From Pedobacter sp. PLR (GTDB lineage: Bacteria; Bacteroidota; Bacteroidia; Sphingobacteriales; Sphingobacteriaceae), in the NCBI RefSeq assembly GCF_026239675.1, contig NZ_JAPIVQ010000011.1, positions 124,001 to 188,000 of the forward strand: DNA of 64,000 nucleotides, written 5' to 3'. Below are positions 34,603 through 43,309 of this stretch, in pieces; within the stretch, counting starts at the first letter, position 1, and each line of letters begins with the position of its first letter. The position numbers and the translations under genes are program-made. Under the pieces are notes generated by a model that had not been told where the DNA came from, made no database searches, and was given only the letters and a program-made list of their open reading frames with translations.

Positions 34603-34941
34603 ATGATTTACAAGTCTTTCCGTCTCATGATGACTTTTTATGGTAGTTTCTTTGCCGCCACATTGGTGATTTCCATCGCCTGTGCCGCATTGTTCGCTTA
34701 TCTGGGACTGCCAGCGCTGACCGTTATCATCTGGTTTAAAATTGCAACCCTCGGAATCGTCGCCTATTATATCAGCATATACAAGCATAAAGAGTTCTTA
34801 TATTATCAGAATCTGGGCATTTCGAAAAGCTTTTTATGGTCCGGAACGATGGTGCTGGAGTTTCTGATGTTCTCCTTTCTGCTCCTAATCTCCGGAAGGT
34901 TCCAGGGGGTAAGTACAGATTTTTTCAACTTTTTCATGTAA
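34603..34941 (+). CDS. Small inner-membrane protein paired with an ABC ATPase
   Basis: A 112-residue protein with three or four hydrophobic helices (FYGSFFAATLVISIACAALF, LPALTVIIWFKIATLGIVAYYI, LEFLMFSFLLLIS). No domain is recognised. It ends 6 bp before an ABC ATPase gene and is clearly in the same operon, so it is the likely membrane partner of that ATPase, although it is far smaller than usual permeases. The start was set at the ATG at 34603. The open frame reaches a TTG at 34576, but that part overlaps the tandem-repeat neighbourhood and adds hydrophobic residues only. Confidence 0.72.
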   Translation: MIYKSFRLMMTFYGSFFAATLVISIACAALFAYLGLPALTVIIWFKIATLGIVAYYISIYKHKEFLYYQNLGISKSFLWSGTMVLEFLMFSFLLLISGRFQGVSTDFFNFFM

Positions 34942-34947
34942 ACGCGT

Positions 34948-35610
34948 ATGGCTCATCAATTAGAAGTAGATAGTGTACATTTACAATTTGGGGAAAGAGA
35001 GATCCTGACGAACGTATACCTGAAATGTGAAACCGGTAGAATTACCGGTTTATTAGGTAGAAACGGAACTGGAAAATCGAGCCTGATGAACATCATATTC
35101 GGAAGTCTTGTTCCTGGCGACAAATCGGTTCGTTTCGACGGAAAATCTGTGCCCAAAGCTTACCAGCATCATGAACTCTTATCTTACCTTCCTCAATATA
35201 ATTTCATTCCTGCGCATTTAACTTTAACCAGGGTGTTCTCCGATTTTAGTCTGGATTTTGCACCCTTTGAAAAGTGCTTTCCGGAATTCAAGCAGCAACA
35301 TAGCAGTAAAATCAGACAACTTTCCGGCGGACAAAGGCGTTTGGTAGAGACTTATATCCTGATCAAATCTAAATCTGAGTTTGTCATGCTGGACGAGCCC
35401 TTTTGTCATTTGAGTCCATTAATGATTATTGCGGTAAAAGAGCTGATTAAAGAAGAACAGCCCAATAAAGGATTTCTAATTACGGATCACATGTACCATG
35501 AGGTAGTAGAACTTGCCAACGACTTGTATGTTTTAGCAGAAGAACAGGTGTATTTAGTGGACGGAATTGAAGATCTGGAACGCTTAGGCTATGCCCGGTT
35601 AAATCACTAA
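34948..35610 (+). CDS. ABC transporter ATP-binding protein
   Basis: A 220-residue ATPase subunit. Walker A GRNGTGKS is at 37-44, the Q-loop in LSYLPQYNFIP, the signature LSGGQRR, Walker B FVMLDEPFCHLSP and the switch His in LITDHMYHEV. The Walker B Glu is present, so it should hydrolyse ATP. It pairs with the 112-residue membrane protein just upstream. Similar minimal pairs in Bacteroidota serve in bacteriocin self-protection, lipid export or gliding-type machines, but nothing nearby shows which. Cytoplasmic face of the inner membrane. Confidence 0.92.
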   Translation: MAHQLEVDSVHLQFGEREILTNVYLKCETGRITGLLGRNGTGKSSLMNIIFGSLVPGDKSVRFDGKSVPKAYQHHELLSYLPQYNFIPAHLTLTRVFSDFSLDFAPFEKCFPEFKQQHSSKIRQLSGGQRRLVETYILIKSKSEFVMLDEPFCHLSPLMIIAVKELIKEEQPNKGFLITDHMYHEVVELANDLYVLAEEQVYLVDGIEDLERLGYARLNH

Positions 35611-35655
35611 GTTAATACCAAATGATGCAATGCCGAATGGTTAAAGCGATACATA

Positions 35656-36417
35656 TCAGGGCACGATGGCCATTTGATATACTTCACTGTTTAGGGTTTG
35701 CAGGTTGAGTATGGCATCCCCGGCGGTATTGTTAAAATAAGCATACACCGTTTTCTCTTCTTTTGTCCATTCACGGATATAATCCGCATATTCCGTTAAG
35801 AAACTATCTTGATAACTCCCTTTATAATCCCCTTTTGGACCATGGAAACGGAGGTAAATGAAATCTGTGTTCTGTTCAATCATCGGAGTTGCAGAACCGG
35901 CTTTATCGTGAAAAACCAGACCGGCATCAAATTCATTCATTAAATTGTAAGTCGTTTCCCGATACCAGGAAGGATCACGGAATTCTATCGCCAGGTTCCA
36001 GCTACAGGTAGGATCGGCTTCCCGGATCCTATGCATTAACCATAACAATTGTGGGGCATACTTATGCCCGATAGATGGAGGAAGCTGGACCAGTAAGCAG
36101 CCTTTTTTATCGCCCACATGATTAATGGTATCTATAAATTGTTTCAGCTGCGCTCTATCAAATGAAAGCTCTTTTTGATGTGTGATTCCCTCCCACAGTT
36201 TAAATGTGAACTTGAAATCATGACCCACACTTTCTGACCATTTTCCCAGGGTAGCAGGGGTCGGAACTTTGTAAAATGAACTATTGATCTCAATGCTGTC
36301 AAACAAGGAGCTGTAATAACTTAACTTGCTTTTGTCGCGGAATTCAATAGGGTAATATTGCTTATTAGGGACAGGAAGTACCAAACCGCTTGTTCCCGAA
36401 TAATAGACCTTTTCCAT
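35656..36417 (-). CDS. DUF72 (YecE-like) protein
   Basis: A 253-residue DUF72 protein with the TIM-barrel-like motifs GTSGLVLP, NSSFYKVPTPATLGKWSE, FKFTFKLWEGITH, LVQLPPSIG, AIEFRDPSWY and FIYLRFHGPKGDYKGSY, ending with VYAYFNNTAGDAILNLQTL. The family is widespread and of unknown biochemical function. It is convergent with the ABC ATPase gene (45 bp apart) and divergent from the bestrophin gene. Length is normal. Confidence 0.9.
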   Translation of the reverse strand: MEKVYYSGTSGLVLPVPNKQYYPIEFRDKSKLSYYSSLFDSIEINSSFYKVPTPATLGKWSESVGHDFKFTFKLWEGITHQKELSFDRAQLKQFIDTINHVGDKKGCLLVQLPPSIGHKYAPQLLWLMHRIREADPTCSWNLAIEFRDPSWYRETTYNLMNEFDAGLVFHDKAGSATPMIEQNTDFIYLRFHGPKGDYKGSYQDSFLTEYADYIREWTKEEKTVYAYFNNTAGDAILNLQTLNSEVYQMAIVP

Positions 36418-36563
36418 ACCCTATATAACAAAGTTACATTCGCTTGGTTTCATTACCCGATTTTATTTTCCTCCACAACAAATCCTGATTTCTTAATTAA
36501 CAAAACCAATTTTCCTGTCCAACAAATGCGGTGAATTATAAATAAAACCGGACTTTTGACATT

Positions 36564-37481
36564 ATGATCATAAGAAAGAATGAACATTGGTTTAAAATGC
36601 TTTTTATATGGAAAGGATCTGTTTTGCCGCAGTTACTTCCCAGATTATTGCTCCTGTTTCTATTTTCTGTTTGTGTTGTCTATTTAAAGGGGAAACTTTT
36701 CGACTTTAAGATTCCTTTAAGTCCGGCACCATTTACCTTGTTCGGGATTGCCTTAGCCTTGTTTTTAGGTTTTCGAAATAATGCCAGTTATGATCGTTTC
36801 TGGGAAGCGAGGAAGGTTTGGGGTGCTTTATTGAACGATACCCGGTCATTAGCCAGACAAGCCCTGACCATGACTGGTTATCCTCCGGAAAGCAAGGAAG
36901 TGGATACCTTTATTCATTACCTGATTGCTTTTACCTATGCCTTAAAGCATCAGCTTCGGGGCACAGATGCTAGCGAAGATCTGAATAAAAGACTAAGTCC
37001 GGAATTGAGTAAACAACTCCAACCTGCAATTTATAAACCGATTCTGCTGATGAAGGAAATGGGATTATGGGTACAAAAGGCCAAAGCAGCTGGTAAAATA
37101 GATACGATCATACAATCCTCATTTGATCAGAATCTGGATAAGTTATCAGACATTGTTGGGGCTTGTGAAAGGATCGCCTCTACACCAATTCCTTATACTT
37201 ACCGCATTTTATTACACCGTACCGTTTATATCTATTGCTTTTTGCTGCCATTTGGTTTTGTGGACAGCCTCAGCTGGTTAACGCCCTTTATTGTGATCTT
37301 TATCGCCTACACCTTTGTCGCATTGGAAGCAATTGCTGATGAAATAGAAGAGCCTTTTGGGACAGAACCGAACGATCTGGCTTTAAACGCAATGACAACC
37401 ATGATTGAAACTACGCTGCTGGAAATGGGAGGGAAGCCACTTCCTGTACCGACTCAAAATTCAGAAGGTATCCTGGATTAG
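36564..37481 (+). CDS. Bestrophin-family (YneE-like) anion channel
   Basis: A 305-residue membrane protein of the bestrophin/YneE family, pentameric ion channels of the inner membrane. The signature region is FTLFGIALALFLGFRNNASYDRFWEARKVWGALLNDTRSL, here seen as LFLGFRNNASYDRFWEARK and WGALLNDTRSLARQA. Later helices VYIYCFLLPFGFVDSL and IVIFIAYTFVALEAIADEIEEPFG carry the usual acidic motif. Bacterial homologues have been shown to be cation channels as well as chloride channels, so ion specificity is open. Divergent from DUF72 and convergent with the CDF gene 20 bp away. Confidence 0.9.
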   Translation: MIIRKNEHWFKMLFIWKGSVLPQLLPRLLLLFLFSVCVVYLKGKLFDFKIPLSPAPFTLFGIALALFLGFRNNASYDRFWEARKVWGALLNDTRSLARQALTMTGYPPESKEVDTFIHYLIAFTYALKHQLRGTDASEDLNKRLSPELSKQLQPAIYKPILLMKEMGLWVQKAKAAGKIDTIIQSSFDQNLDKLSDIVGACERIASTPIPYTYRILLHRTVYIYCFLLPFGFVDSLSWLTPFIVIFIAYTFVALEAIADEIEEPFGTEPNDLALNAMTTMIETTLLEMGGKPLPVPTQNSEGILD

Positions 37482-37500
37482 CAGGCTATCTGGTATCGGC

Positions 37501-38400
37501 TTAGCCTTCTGCAGGCTGAATGATAATGAATTTGATAAACTTAAATTCCTTTCTGATCGCCTCCCGAATGCGGGTAATCGCATCGGTAATGTCTTCGGTA
37601 TCGATATCCGGTTGAAATACCAGGATGATCACCAGTAAAACTTCTTCAGGAGATTGGTAGGTAGAAATTATATTAGAAATCCTGATCACCGACTCATCTT
37701 TTTCTACCAGTAATCTGATCTTTTCTTTGGTCTCAGGGGCAATGCCTTCACCCATGAGCAAACTCCGGCTTTCTCTGGCCAAAATAGCGGACACAAAAAC
37801 CAGCAGCAGGCCGACCAATACAGAGGCAAGACCATCCATCCAGTCCAGATCGAGGTTATGGCCGATCAACATGAAAATGAAAACAATAAATAAACCCAAT
37901 ACTGCGGCGCCATCTTCAAAAAGTACGAGGAAGCTGGAAGGATCCTTACTTTTCACAATGGCCTTCCACCAGCTTTGTCCATTTCTTTGCTTGTCAAATT
38001 CTCTGACCGCAATGCGTAAAGACCAACCTTCGAATAACATACATAAAACCAGTACGGCATAATTGATCAGGGGATTCGTTATCGGTTCCGGTTCGATGAT
38101 GTGTTGTACGCCCTGATAAATAGAGATTCCACCACCCAGTCCGAAGATTAAAATCGCCACAATAAAAGACCAGAAATAGAGCTCTTTACCATATCCAAAA
38201 GGTTTCAAAAGATCCGGTGCTTTTCTGCTTTTTTTTAGTCCGTATAACAGTAAAACCTGATTGATGCTGTCTACCATAGAGTGGATCCCTTCCGAGATCA
38301 TGGAAGAGCTATTGGTAAAGCCACCGGCAATAAATTTAGTAATGGCGATGAGCAGGTTAGCTGCCAAAGCACTGTAAATGGATTTATTGTCTTTAATCAT
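37501..38400 (-). CDS. Cation diffusion facilitator (CDF) transporter
   Basis: A 299-residue inner-membrane metal/proton antiporter. It shows six helices, the CDF metal site in MISEGIHSMVDSINQVLLLYG (His-Asp pair), and a second Asp-rich helix LDWMDGLASVLVGLLL. The cytoplasmic C-terminal domain (KIRLLVEKDESVIRISNIIS) is present. In this subgroup (COG0053 / ZitB-FieF-like) substrates are zinc, iron or manganese, and the specific metal cannot be read. Monocistronic, convergent with bestrophin. Confidence 0.9.
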   Translation of the reverse strand: MIKDNKSIYSALAANLLIAITKFIAGGFTNSSSMISEGIHSMVDSINQVLLLYGLKKSRKAPDLLKPFGYGKELYFWSFIVAILIFGLGGGISIYQGVQHIIEPEPITNPLINYAVLVLCMLFEGWSLRIAVREFDKQRNGQSWWKAIVKSKDPSSFLVLFEDGAAVLGLFIVFIFMLIGHNLDLDWMDGLASVLVGLLLVFVSAILARESRSLLMGEGIAPETKEKIRLLVEKDESVIRISNIISTYQSPEEVLLVIILVFQPDIDTEDITDAITRIREAIRKEFKFIKFIIIQPAEG

Positions 38401-38502
38401 AGTGGCTGTTGTCTCTGAGTAACAAAAAAACTTTTTAATAGTTTACCTTTAAAGAGTTTTATCGGGTGCTTTCTGTAAGGATATTTAAGCACCAAAATTG
38501 TA

Positions 38503-39390
38503 ATGGTTATGAAATGGAATAGATACCTGTTGTTGATTTTGATCGTTTTCCCTGTCCTGGGTTTTAGTCAGGATAGTTTCAAAGGAGGATCAAAAGAGAA
38601 GTTTGAAGAATCAAAGCAAAAGATAGTGGCGAGTCTCGATGCTGCTGAAAAAGAGAAGCTGGAGATCGCTTTAAGAGTGTTAGCGATGTCTGCGATCTAT
38701 GATAGAGACCATGAAAGCGCTTTGAAAAAACAAAGCTTTGACGAGCTCGTGAGGAAGCGGTTGAATGGTAAGAATTTACAGGAAACCTATGAGTTAGCCA
38801 ATCAGTATGTTAAAGCGGATCACCAGCGAAAAATCGACAAGCTGGAAAAGGAAATGTCTGTTCTGGATGCTAAAAAGAAAAAGTCGGAGGCCTTAAAGGC
38901 GAAGTTGAGTGTGTTAAAAGCCAAGCCTTTGCGTGTTGATTCTATAAACGGGGCTTTAGTCATATTCTGCGCTTTTACCAATGAAAGTGATCAGGTATTG
39001 AATACTTATGAAACTGTGATCGGTTATGGCTCTACAGCGGATATTAATGATGGATGGAGCGGGATCAAAGGACTGGTAGATGGTGCGGTGTTCGCGCCGA
39101 AAGAGACTAAAATCCTGAGTAGTAGTTTCTCTTTTGGAACGGTGAAAGAGAATGCTGATGTGATCAAATGGAAAGAGATGAAGTTCCCTGTAACCAACTT
39201 CGTCGACTATAACCTGGCCATGGACTGCTATACCAGCATGCTGGTTTTAAACGGGGTGAAGTACGAATTGAAGAATGAAGAACGCCTCAGTCAGCAGGAA
39301 GAAGAGGAATTGTCGAAATATAGAAGTACGCTGGATCAATTGAAAAGCAACATCCCTGTACTGGATGATTTAATCGTAAAGAAGCCCTAA
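38503..39390 (+). CDS. Exported protein of unknown function
   Basis: A 295-residue protein with a signal peptide (LILIVFPVLGFSQ). Residues about 20-110 are charged helices resembling the DUF6694 type of small lipoproteins (KEKFEESKQKIVASLDAAEKEKLE), then a short Lys-rich coiled coil (DKLEKEMSVLDAKKKKSEALKAKL). The rest is a beta-rich domain (FCAFTNESDQVLNTYETVIGYG). No catalytic motif is seen. A short inverted repeat GGTGCTT/AAGCACC lies upstream (38465-38493), and a shared terminator follows. Function unknown; the location should be periplasmic. Confidence 0.72.
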   Translation: MVMKWNRYLLLILIVFPVLGFSQDSFKGGSKEKFEESKQKIVASLDAAEKEKLEIALRVLAMSAIYDRDHESALKKQSFDELVRKRLNGKNLQETYELANQYVKADHQRKIDKLEKEMSVLDAKKKKSEALKAKLSVLKAKPLRVDSINGALVIFCAFTNESDQVLNTYETVIGYGSTADINDGWSGIKGLVDGAVFAPKETKILSSSFSFGTVKENADVIKWKEMKFPVTNFVDYNLAMDCYTSMLVLNGVKYELKNEERLSQQEEEELSKYRSTLDQLKSNIPVLDDLIVKKP

Positions 39391-39428
39391 GGCTGGTTTT
39401 TATCAATATAAAACCTCTTATCAAAAGA

Positions 39429-39476
39429 AAAGACCAGTATCAAATATCCTGAACGGATCTTTTGCTACTGGTCTTT
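39429..39476. terminator. Bidirectional terminator
   Basis: An 11-bp perfect inverted repeat (39429-39439 with 39466-39476), flanked by A- and T-rich tracts, sits between convergent genes. Confidence 0.8.
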
Positions 39477-39511
39477 CAATGACCCGAAGGTCAAATATGA
39501 TGGATAAAGAG

Positions 39512-40180
39512 TTATGCTTCGATAACTGCTTTTCTAGCTGTCATTTTCAAATTCTTGAATTGGTATTCAGAAGTGATGTGTTTCTTTTCGTTAACCTGAG
39601 TAAATTCGAATTGGTTCTCTTCGACAACTGCAAGGTAAGCTTCTTTAGCTTTCAGGAATGAACATCTGTATAGTTCACCACCGTTTTGTAGTTTACCACT
39701 TTTTTCACTTTGGTAAGCTGCTTTGTATTCGGCAAGTTTATCAGTAACTAAACGTTCTACTCTTCCTAGAGTTGGAGTTTTTGCGCTGAAAAGAAGTTCC
39801 CAGTCGTCATAACCGCCATCTTTTGCAGTAGCTAAATTTAAGGTAAGTGTCTTACTTTTTCCTTCGTTTGTTGAACCGATTTTAATTAATCCTCCTCTTT
39901 TGGACCCTGAGAAGTAAATGTAACCTGGTTTAAGTTCCCTTAAAGCAGCAGCAATTTTAGTCGTATCGCATTGTGGACAAAAACCTCCAATAGTTCTTAA
40001 CGTATGGGTGTCATTCTCCGTGCATGGCGCGGTGTTGCAAGCAATCACCTTGTCAGCTTCAGTCATACTTTTCTGCAAATTTTCTGATATCTCTTCTCCT
40101 TCGGCATCGAACAATAGTTCGGATGAGATCTTGTGCTTTTTTAAAAAAGTTTCCTGTTCCTTTGTTATTAGGTGCTTCAT
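39512..40180 (-). CDS. T5orf172-type GIY-YIG domain protein
   Basis: A 222-residue protein with a GIY-YIG nuclease-like domain of the T5orf172 (DUF123-like/Mug113) type: GYIYFSGSKRGGLIKIGST with downstream Arg/Glu (TLGRVERLV) in the expected order. A Cys cluster (CNTAPC, FCPQC) lies directly before the domain and may bind zinc. Such proteins occur in phages and as stand-alone genes. The start is set at ATG 40180. Another ATG lies at 40186, and an in-frame TTG at 40192 overlaps the -7-like TAATTTTG at 40190-40197. It is isolated, with a terminator downstream. Confidence 0.75.
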   Translation of the reverse strand: MKHLITKEQETFLKKHKISSELLFDAEGEEISENLQKSMTEADKVIACNTAPCTENDTHTLRTIGGFCPQCDTTKIAAALRELKPGYIYFSGSKRGGLIKIGSTNEGKSKTLTLNLATAKDGGYDDWELLFSAKTPTLGRVERLVTDKLAEYKAAYQSEKSGKLQNGGELYRCSFLKAKEAYLAVVEENQFEFTQVNEKKHITSEYQFKNLKMTARKAVIEA

Positions 40181-40192
40181 TGTCATTTCCAA

Positions 40193-40636
40193 AATTAGTC
40201 ATATTTATTGGCTTTAAACTGATTTAGCGCAATCAGAATAAAATTGTCCAATTAATATTTAATTAATATTTTGATTATCTTTCCATAACACCTCAAATAA
40301 TTAGAGGTTAACGCTATTAATCATAACGTAATGTATTCCGGAAGAAAAATTGACCACAAACAAAGGAGGGGCCAATTGTGACCTTGCATTTTTAACGGGG
40401 ATCTTAACATAAGATTAGCAATATCCGTTCCACATTTTGAACTTTTGTGTCAAAATTTTGGAAAAGTGACATCTTCGGGAAAAGTATTTTGATATTGCTG
40501 GAGAAGCCCAACCAAATGAAGGATTTATGCTCCGTTTTCCTTTGTATTTTTTCTAAGACTAAGGAAAAGAATCCTCCATAAAACCGTAGATTGCGATAAA
40601 CGTGTAGAATATTTTGTAAAAATAACCAGAAAGATT
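40193..40636. other. 444-bp AT-rich intergenic stretch
   Basis: Between divergent genes. It holds the -7-like TAATTTTG at 40190-40197 for the GIY-YIG gene and a direct repeat AATTAATATTT near 40249-40270. No credible open frame, RNA gene or further regulatory site was recognised. It should contain the terD promoter. Confidence 0.6.
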
Positions 40637-41185
40637 ATGGCTATTAACCTAAGAAAAGGACAGCGGGAGAGTATCAATGCTCCCAAATTTACAGTAGGAT
40701 TGGGATGGGATACGAACAGTGCGACCGGACATGAATTTGATTTAGACGCTTCGGTGTTTATGCTTGGCGAAAACAAACGCCTCGTAGCAGACGACTACTT
40801 TGTGTTTTATAATAACCTGAATTCTCCGGATGGATCAATTGAGCATACCGGTGATAACTTAACCGGAGAAGGCGATGGAGATGATGAAAGCATCAAAGTA
40901 GACCTTTCCAAAGTAGATCCGAAGGTTTCGGAACTTTGTATCGTAGTCACAATTCATGAAGCGGCTAACCGTAAGCAGAATTTTGGTCAGGTGAGAAACT
41001 CTTTTGTCCGCATTGTGGATCAAAACGGTGTGGAGCTGATGAAGTATGAGCTGGAAGAAGATTTCTCTATTGAAACCGCAGTGGAGTTCGGTAGAATTTA
41101 CCGAAAAAACGGGGAATGGAAATTTGAAGCAGTAGGCGCCGGCATGAATGGCGGCTTGCAGGATTACCTGAATAAATACGAATAA
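40637..41185 (+). CDS. terD: TerD family protein
   Basis: A 182-residue TerD/TerE/CABP1-family protein, a calcium-binding fold known from tellurite, phage and stress resistance. The calcium-site motifs are clear: GLGWDTNSATGHEFDLDASVFML and VFYNNLNSPDGSIEHTGDNLTGEGDGDDESI (read in pieces), then CIVVTIHEA and SFVRIVDQNG. Other ter genes (terA, B, C, Z) are absent around it, so it is an orphan, which limits the functional inference to general stress. It has a terminator 3 bp after the stop. Confidence 0.92.
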   Translation: MAINLRKGQRESINAPKFTVGLGWDTNSATGHEFDLDASVFMLGENKRLVADDYFVFYNNLNSPDGSIEHTGDNLTGEGDGDDESIKVDLSKVDPKVSELCIVVTIHEAANRKQNFGQVRNSFVRIVDQNGVELMKYELEEDFSIETAVEFGRIYRKNGEWKFEAVGAGMNGGLQDYLNKYE

Positions 41186-41188
41186 TAT

Positions 41189-41235
41189 AAAATCTGGTTG
41201 TCTGTATTCTTTGTCAGCAGACAACCAGATTTTTT
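41189..41235. terminator. Bidirectional terminator between terD and the DUF1634 gene
   Basis: A 16-bp perfect inverted repeat (41189-41204 with 41218-41233) with a T-run lies between convergent genes. Confidence 0.95.
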
Positions 41236-41240
41236 ATCGC

Positions 41241-41630
41241 TTATACTTTGAGTCCGGCGAACATACTAAACAGGATAATCAGCAGTACAATCGAAGAAAT
41301 TACCACATAAAGCTTGTCTTTTTCCAGTATAAAAGAGAATAAGGAGAAAACGATGCGGAGGATTGGTGTGGCAATCAAAATCACGACACCCAGTTGTATA
41401 ATTTCTTTGGCACTTCCTTCTTTTAAGCCTTTAATGATTCCCGTCAGACTGGTATATCCGGCAGGTTCTCCATTAAAGACCCTATAATCAGGAACTCCGG
41501 ATCCACTTTGAAACAAATACCAGATTCCACCTATAATGGCGACAATCCCGGAAGTCAGTACGCCAAATCTTAAAACCTGACCGATCAGCTGCTGCATATC
41601 ATAGTCGGTCACTTTTTTGTTCTTTTCCAT
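41241..41630 (-). CDS. DUF1634 membrane protein
   Basis: A 129-residue inner-membrane protein with three helices: LTSGIVAIIGGIWYLF, IIQLGVVILIATPILRIVFSLFSFIL and LYVVISSIVLLIILFSMF. It matches the DUF1634 family, which almost always sits beside TauE/SafE permeases. The upstream tauE-like gene ends 4 bp before it. It is the last gene of the gntR-tauE-DUF1634 operon and probably forms an auxiliary subunit of the exporter. Confidence 0.88.
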   Translation of the reverse strand: MEKNKKVTDYDMQQLIGQVLRFGVLTSGIVAIIGGIWYLFQSGSGVPDYRVFNGEPAGYTSLTGIIKGLKEGSAKEIIQLGVVILIATPILRIVFSLFSFILEKDKLYVVISSIVLLIILFSMFAGLKV

Positions 41631-41634
41631 GTAA

Positions 41635-42468
41635 TTAGAATTTATGGTGGATACCGTTGTAAATCATGTTGAGGGCGATCAGGGTGATGGCGATAGAAAA
41701 GATGACTTTCAGCGATTTCACATCGATGCGCATGAGTAGTTTGGAACCGGTAAAAGCACCGGCAAGTACACCGATAATCACCGGAAAAGCGATCCCAGGG
41801 TCAATGTAGCCTCTTTGCAGATACACTACTGCACTCGCTGCCGCAGTAACGCCCACCATAAAATTACTAGTGGTGGTGCTCACTCTAAAAGGAACGCGCA
41901 TGGCACTATCCATGGCGAGGACTTTTAAAGCGCCGGAGCCTATGCCCAATAATCCGGAAAGTACGCCTGCAATGGTCATGATGGAAAATCCTCCGCCAAT
42001 ATTCTTTAAATTATATGGTACTGCACCATCTTTACCAGGATAGCTACTGTTTAATTTCAAGGCGTAAGAAAGCTTGCTGCCTTCCAGCAAAGCAGTCTCA
42101 TTTTTTTTTCTTAAAGTCATCGCTGCGGAGAAGATGAGCATGACACCAAACAGAATTGCCACCAGATTAACAGGGGTGTAAATTGCGAGAATGGCACCTA
42201 AAACCGCACCGGCAGTAGTGGCGATTTCCAGAAACATCCCTAAGCGGACGTTGGTAATTCCTTCTTTTACATAAGCACTCGCAGAGCCGGAAGAAGTGGC
42301 AATGGAGGCGACCAATGCAGCGCCAATGGCATAACGGATGTCTACATGGAAGCCTAAAGTGAGGAGTGGGATGATGACTACGCCACCGCCAAGGCCTGTT
42401 AAGGAGCCTGCGAGCCCGGCAAGGTAAGCCCCCAATAACAGGATGAGGGTAAAGAGTAAAATATTCAT
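41635..42468 (-). CDS. TauE/SafE family sulfite/organosulfonate exporter
   Basis: A 277-residue inner-membrane permease with about eight helices in two TauE repeats, visible as AGLAGSLTGLGGGVVIIPLLTL and ISVLSGLLGIGSGALKVLAMD-like GVLSGLLGIGSGALKVLA, each with the Gly-rich turn. Family members export sulfite, sulfoacetate or related anions. Here it is flanked by a GntR regulator 1 bp upstream and DUF1634 4 bp downstream, all on one transcript. Substrate is not determinable from the sequence. Confidence 0.92.
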   Translation of the reverse strand: MNILLFTLILLLGAYLAGLAGSLTGLGGGVVIIPLLTLGFHVDIRYAIGAALVASIATSSGSASAYVKEGITNVRLGMFLEIATTAGAVLGAILAIYTPVNLVAILFGVMLIFSAAMTLRKKNETALLEGSKLSYALKLNSSYPGKDGAVPYNLKNIGGGFSIMTIAGVLSGLLGIGSGALKVLAMDSAMRVPFRVSTTTSNFMVGVTAAASAVVYLQRGYIDPGIAFPVIIGVLAGAFTGSKLLMRIDVKSLKVIFSIAITLIALNMIYNGIHHKF

Positions 42469-42469
42469 A

Positions 42470-43123
42470 TTAATAGTTGTTGTCTAAGATGTCGGTGGTG
42501 AGTTGTTCGGCCTTCACTGGATCTTGTCTTTTGATCGCTTCGAATAAAGCTTCATGTAAATGCTGACTGTTACTAAAGTGTTTGATGTCTGCCGCGTCTC
42601 TGAGTTCGAAGAAATTGCGCATTACTGAACTGAAGTTTTCATAGAGGTCGGAGAGAACCTGATTTCCGGAAGCCTTAGCAATGCTGATGTGGAAGGCAAT
42701 ATCTGCTTCTGCACATTTTTTCTGCTGCTGTTCTTCAATTGCTTTTTTCCTTTGCTGGAGGAAGTTTTCGATGGTTGTCAAATCGGTATCCGTGCGGTGT
42801 TGACTGGCGAGCCGTACGATTTCTTTTTCTAATAGCGAACGGACAGTGTTGATCTCTTCAAAATCTGCTCTTTTTAAGCGCTGGGAAAGGGTTTCATCTT
42901 TGATTTTAGAAACGACAAAGGTACCTGATCCTTGTTGCACTTTCAGGATGCCGGAGATGGATAGTGTTTTTATCGCTTCGCGGATGGTTGAGCGTCCAAC
43001 ACCGTAATATTCCATCAATTCGGGCTCCGCAGGGATCTTTTCGCCTTTTTTCAATTTGCCGGAGGCGATGTCTTTCCTGATCTCAATGATGACCTTATCG
43101 GACAGCTTTATCGTTTTCTTCAT
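42470..43123 (-). CDS. FadR/GntR family transcriptional regulator
   Basis: A 217-residue regulator with a GntR winged helix (IASGKLKKGEKIPAEPELME then GVGRSTIREAIKTLSISGIL and VQQGSGTFV) and a helical FCD ligand-binding domain (ERxxLE-type VRSLLEKEIVRLASQ, ADIAFHISIAKASGNQVL, HLHEALFEAIKRQDPVKAE). Metal-binding His residues of FCD domains are present. It is the first gene of the operon with the exporter. Two near-identical 15-bp palindromes directly upstream are its expected operators, so it probably represses its own operon until an organic acid or sulfonate binds. Confidence 0.93.
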   Translation of the reverse strand: MKKTIKLSDKVIIEIRKDIASGKLKKGEKIPAEPELMEYYGVGRSTIREAIKTLSISGILKVQQGSGTFVVSKIKDETLSQRLKRADFEEINTVRSLLEKEIVRLASQHRTDTDLTTIENFLQQRKKAIEEQQQKKCAEADIAFHISIAKASGNQVLSDLYENFSSVMRNFFELRDAADIKHFSNSQHLHEALFEAIKRQDPVKAEQLTTDILDNNY

Positions 43124-43127
43124 GTTT

Positions 43128-43142
43128 AAACGTCTGATGTTT
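43128..43142. promoter_or_regulatory. GntR operator, copy 1
   Basis: AAACGTCTGATGTTT, an imperfect palindrome 5 bp from the GntR start codon. Its centre is 35 bp from that of the second copy. Confidence 0.75.
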
Positions 43143-43162
43143 CAAATGTAGGTCAGGCGTGT

Positions 43163-43177
43163 AAACATCAGATGTTT
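43163..43177. promoter_or_regulatory. GntR operator, copy 2
   Basis: AAACATCAGATGTTT, an almost perfect palindrome matching copy 1 at 13 of 15 positions after reverse complement. Two such boxes fit binding of two GntR dimers across the operon promoter. Confidence 0.75.
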
Positions 43178-43309
43178 TAATTCTTAATGTGACAGAATAT
43201 AGACGTAAATAGAAGGCATAGCCTGGGTGTATTTTAATGTTTTGGATCATTAAAAGAAACAAGCAGGTGGTTTTTTCTTAGGAAATTTGTTTGTAATTGC
43301 GTGTTGTGG

